This document shows, piece after piece, positions 61,701 to 64,000 of a stretch of DNA of 64,000 nucleotides. A program made the translations under genes and the position numbers. Numbering within the stretch: position 1 is the first letter of the stretch; each line of letters begins with the position of its first letter. The notes beneath the pieces are model-generated. The model was not told where the DNA came from. It worked only from the letters and a program-made list of their open reading frames with translations, and made no database searches. This DNA is from Cryptomeria japonica (Eukaryota > Streptophyta > Pinopsida > Cupressales > Cupressaceae). Location of the stretch: contig NC_081406.1 of the NCBI RefSeq assembly GCF_030272615.1, forward strand, positions 214,616,997 to 214,680,996, read 5' to 3'.

Positions 61701-61894
61701 TCCTCTATGTTGCAATTAATATACATTCTAGGGTCTTCTGCATAAACAACACCTTTTGGAATTTGGGATAAAGCACCTGTATTGTCATCTTTCTTAGCTA
61801 CCTCGGGAACTATCCCAAACACGGGCCTAGGGCATTTTATGACCTCGACTACTGTAGGGTTTGCTATGAATTCAGGTGCAGAGGAGGATGCCAT
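58714..61894 (-). pseudogene. element D ORF2: large conserved protein of unknown function, most complete copy
   Basis: Start ATG at 61894 (MASSSAPEFIANPTVVEV). N-terminal region to 61205 in one frame: KGVVYAEDPRMYINCNIEEL, ILCIPEFPKEVIRIVLSKVH, ITKEAMKVVTGLP, RFISMILGYKATHTNRLNSV. After a TAA at 61203 the same protein continues 61201-60480: GTFRFGNLLVCLMLHITKQ, FGFDIPIGKQLSDLFNNMG, DEIWMEVVIPRTIWVTEMGY. Basic linker KKKLTPKRKKKT (60440). Helical domain to 60100: LLNEITEEGKLKNIGKIYD, ESVILHMDMYKRFLLQVL, KRLEARRQGIIELDKKIK. Then, after a frameshift near 60120, KDKGKGKVGGPPSIKIRD, a Thr/Pro-rich linker, KEMETQTDLPEV, and the C-terminal coiled coil 59142-58714. About 1060 codons in all with a handful of stops. 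It has no RT, protease or integrase motif. The N-terminal part has the look of plant transposon-associated domains, but I cannot name a family. Confidence 0.82.
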
Positions 61895-62238
61895 GATGAT
61901 AAATACCTTTTTCTACCTTTGGATGGATTGATTGCTAAAGTGCTTTGCCTCTTTGCTCGAAATGCCTTAGCTCGGAAATCTTCGCGCTCTCTGAAAGTTT
62001 AAATGCTTAGTGAAGTGAAATGGAGCCAAAACCTTATTTTATAAAGTCTTTTCTGCTACCTACCACATTAATTGCTTGCCGGTAATGTATTAGCTTAACT
62101 TTATTTGTCGGTAATGAATGATTTTCAACTTCTTTTCTCTAACCGAGGGAATAATAGCACATGTGTCATTAGATTGCCAAACCCTCAAGATAATTTTCTT
62201 CAATTAGATGAAGAACATCCTGCCGGTGGAGCATTGCT

Positions 62239-63333
62239 CTATCCTATCGGTGAAGCATTTGTTGGTTCTACCGGTGGAGGAGTATCCCCAATATTTAGAT
62301 CAACTTTTCTAATCCATTGCTTTGAAAACTCTTGCTTAACCTCTTCAACCTTTTCTTTACCTTTCAAACTAGTACTTTTGTTGTCTACTGGTGTACCTTT
62401 ACTTCTACAAAATTTGGCAATATGACCAATCTTGTTACATGCATAACAAGTTACATTATTTTTCTGAATAGATTTCCCATTACCTATGTCGGTTTGTGTT
62501 CCGCATTGATTTGGTAAATGACCAAATCTTCCACAAACATAAAATCTTACATTCACTCTGCAATTTTCAGAGTTATGACCAATTTTGTTGCATTTGGAGC
62601 ATTGACCGGTGGGAGGATTGATATTCTGATAATTCCTAGATCTACATTCATTTTCCCTATGACCATATTTATTCCAGTTAAAGCATTTTCCATTGAATTT
62701 GTAAGTATTAGAAGGTCTTACCGGTTTGTTGTAATCTTGCGTATTTGTAGTACCAGAGCTTTCTCCAACTTCAAATCCAATTCCAGAAGTGTCACCTTTG
62801 GGTTTTTTATTCTTCAATAAGGTACCAAGTTCTTCTGAGCTTTTCTTGAATTTTTCTTTGTGTTGATTTGCAGTTTCCAATTCCCTTTCCAAGATTTTTT
62901 TTTGTCTCATTAGTTCATTCGAGTCATTCTGAGTATGCATCAGATCTGTTTTCAACATGTCATTTTCATAGCTAAGTCTTGTGTTCTCATTTGCTGCATC
63001 ACTTAGTCTTCTAGTCAATTCTTCTTCATTCTTCTTTCTATCCTTAATCTCTTTGCAAAATCTCATAGTCATATCCTACATTTTATTTTTTGTTGTCACG
63101 ATCTCTTGTTTCAATTTGGTTATCATATCATTAAGTGATTCCTTTTCATCTTTCTCATTTTGCAATTTTTCACAAAGTTCTCTTCTCTTATTTCTTGTAA
63201 CAGTAAGATTTTCTTGAAGTGCCTGAATAATGTCCTGAGCTACTTTTAAATCATCTTCTAATTTGATATTTTTCAACTTCTCTACATCATAGTTAGTAAG
63301 ATCTCCTTCAAGTTGCTTCATCAGATTTTCCAT
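62239..63333 (-). pseudogene. element D ORF1: coiled-coil protein with four CCHC-type knuckles
   Basis: Start ATG at 63333 (MENLMKQLEGDLTNYDVEKL). Coiled coil 63330-62830 with one TAG at 63073-63075 between KNKM and DMTMRF: LQENLTVTRNKRRELCEKL, EELTRRLSDAANENTRLSYE, RQKKILERELETANQHKEK. Four knuckles: CFNWNKYGHRENEC (second Cys is Trp), CSKCNKIGHNSENC (intact), FYVCGRFGHLPNQC (first Cys is Phe), CYACNKIGHIAKFC (intact). Between the coiled coil and the knuckles is a linker GIGFEVGESSGTTNTQDYNK; the C-terminal tail has KQWIRKVDLNIGDTPPP and a stop before 62239. Colinear with ORF1 of C. Confidence 0.87.
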
Positions 63334-63390
63334 CTTTACCGGTGTCAAGATCTTCCTCAAGCTGATGCGCTTCTAAAAATAGAGGACTAG

Positions 63391-63402
63391 GCTCTGATAC
63401 CA
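63391..63402 (-). other. primer binding site of element D
   Basis: Minus strand TGGTATCAGAGC, exact match to the initiator-tRNA-Met type, two bases after the LTR end TAACA. Confidence 0.93.
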
Positions 63403-63404
63403 AT

Positions 63405-64000
63405 TGTTAGCGTTCCCATAGATACTAAGAGGGGGGGGGGTGAATCAATATCTGACCGGTAATGAGATCTTCTTGAAATAGAACATGCAGAACATAAAGT
63501 AACAATATACCGGTATGCAAGAATTAATGTAAATAACAGAATCAAAAAAATCCACATGAAAAGAACACCATAACACAAGATGTTTAACTAGGAAACCCAG
63601 TCTGGGAAAAACCTCAGTAGGATTTGTGACCCAGAATATTCACTTACTGGCCAATAAGAGAATATTACTTACAATAGGGGCCTGCACATGTTGGAAGACC
63701 AATTGCCTAATGCACACTGCTCAATAAGAAGTCACATTGACTTACAATGAGGATTATGCAAATCCAATGATCTGTACTGCTTTACAATCACATCTTCAAT
63801 GCCTGATTTAGTACGAGTTCTTGCTATGTTCTTTACATATACCCTTGACCTACAATTTGCATATTAGGTCTGCCTTATAATTTTCTTTATGCTTCCTATC
63901 CATATCCCACAAATGACTACAATGATCTCTTTTATATACAAGAGTCCCTTTTACAATTTTCCAAGTCGGCTTACAATAATAAACAAAATATTACATATCA
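63405..64000 (-). repeat. 5' LTR of element D, cut by the window edge
   Basis: TGTTAGCGTTCCCATAG onward; the 3' 596 bases of the LTR in element orientation. About 250 more bases are expected beyond 64000. Confidence 0.88.

Larger units (their letters stand above)
42042..64000 (-). mobile_element. Ty1/copia retrotransposon B, split by nested elements, 5' end outside
   Basis: Minus-strand copia element of the same family as A. Its own sequence lies at 42042-44061, 50709-54643 and, by inference, beyond the right edge. It is interrupted by C (44062-50708) in RNase H and by E plus D (54644 to the edge) in the leader upstream of gag. Parts present: gag with a CCHC knuckle, protease, integrase, RT, RNase H, polypurine tract, 3' LTR. 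The 5' LTR and primer site are not in the window. Confidence 0.88.
54644..64000 (-). mobile_element. element E, same pol-less family, interrupted by D
   Basis: Minus strand. Visible part: 3' LTR 54644-55447, polypurine tract, and the C-terminal half of ORF2 up to 57655. There the sequence changes to the LTR end of element D. In D the continuous version of this ORF2 point is at about 60845 (the CATAACCC/CATACCCC site). The rest of ORF2, ORF1 and the 5' LTR of E must lie to the right of D, outside the window. Confidence 0.85.
57656..64000 (-). mobile_element. element D, same pol-less family, nested in E
   Basis: Minus strand. 3' LTR 57656-58508, polypurine tract, ORF2, ORF1, primer site, and the first 596 bases (3' end) of the 5' LTR from 63405. 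Interior 58509-63404 is 4.9 kb, the same length as in C. The left flank is AACCC; the same five bases are expected after the far LTR end just beyond the window. Confidence 0.9.

Overview
The window is a stretch of nuclear DNA from a land plant with a very repeat-rich genome. No host gene, tRNA or rRNA is recognisable, and nearly everything is transposable-element DNA in various states of decay. The plant assignment rests on element types: Ty1/copia and Ty3/gypsy LTR retrotransposons with initiator-tRNA-Met-type primer sites, a Tat-like gypsy element with a TGGCGCCC primer site, a chromodomain gypsy element, a large plant L1-type LINE with a C-terminal RNase H, a tRNA-derived SINE and a CACTA transposase remnant. 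A conifer or other gymnosperm would fit the depth of nesting and the age of the copies, but that is inference.

Layout. 1-1.7 kb: decayed CACTA transposase (DUF4216-like) with one intact-looking intron. 1.7-5.7 kb: gene-free DNA with a TG microsatellite and a triplicated unit. 5709-9023: 3' part of a minus-strand copia element (A). At 9024 a new LTR-like sequence begins (X). X is interrupted by a chromodomain gypsy (F, 10893-17161, perfect 5-bp target duplication), a SINE (18770-19041), a Tat-like gypsy that lost its RT core (G, 19414-29346), a 9-kb LINE (30785-39847, 19-bp target duplication), and at 42042 a second minus-strand copia (B).

42042 to the end is a nest inside copia B. B's RNase H is split by element C (44062-50708, plus strand). 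B's leader is split by element E (from 54644, minus strand), and E is split by element D (from 57656, minus strand, running off the right edge). If A is broken by X as I read it, the order is A > X > B > E > D, five levels deep.

The most interesting content is elements C, D and E. They are three copies of one LTR-retrotransposon family that has no protease, reverse transcriptase or integrase in its roughly 4.9-kb interior. Instead it carries (i) a coiled-coil protein with four CCHC-type zinc knuckles and (ii) a protein of about 1000 residues that I do not recognise, with a conserved N-terminal region, a basic linker, a helical middle domain and a C-terminal coiled coil. Both are alignable between copies of different age and orientation, so they were once selected protein-coding genes. 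Polypurine tract, LTR termini and an LTR-internal block are shared with copia A/B, which suggests that copia A/B-type elements supplied the replication machinery.

All coding regions are pseudogenes. A large share of the in-frame stops are TAG or TGA where relatives have CAG, TGG or CGA, as expected from long-term deamination of methylated cytosine.
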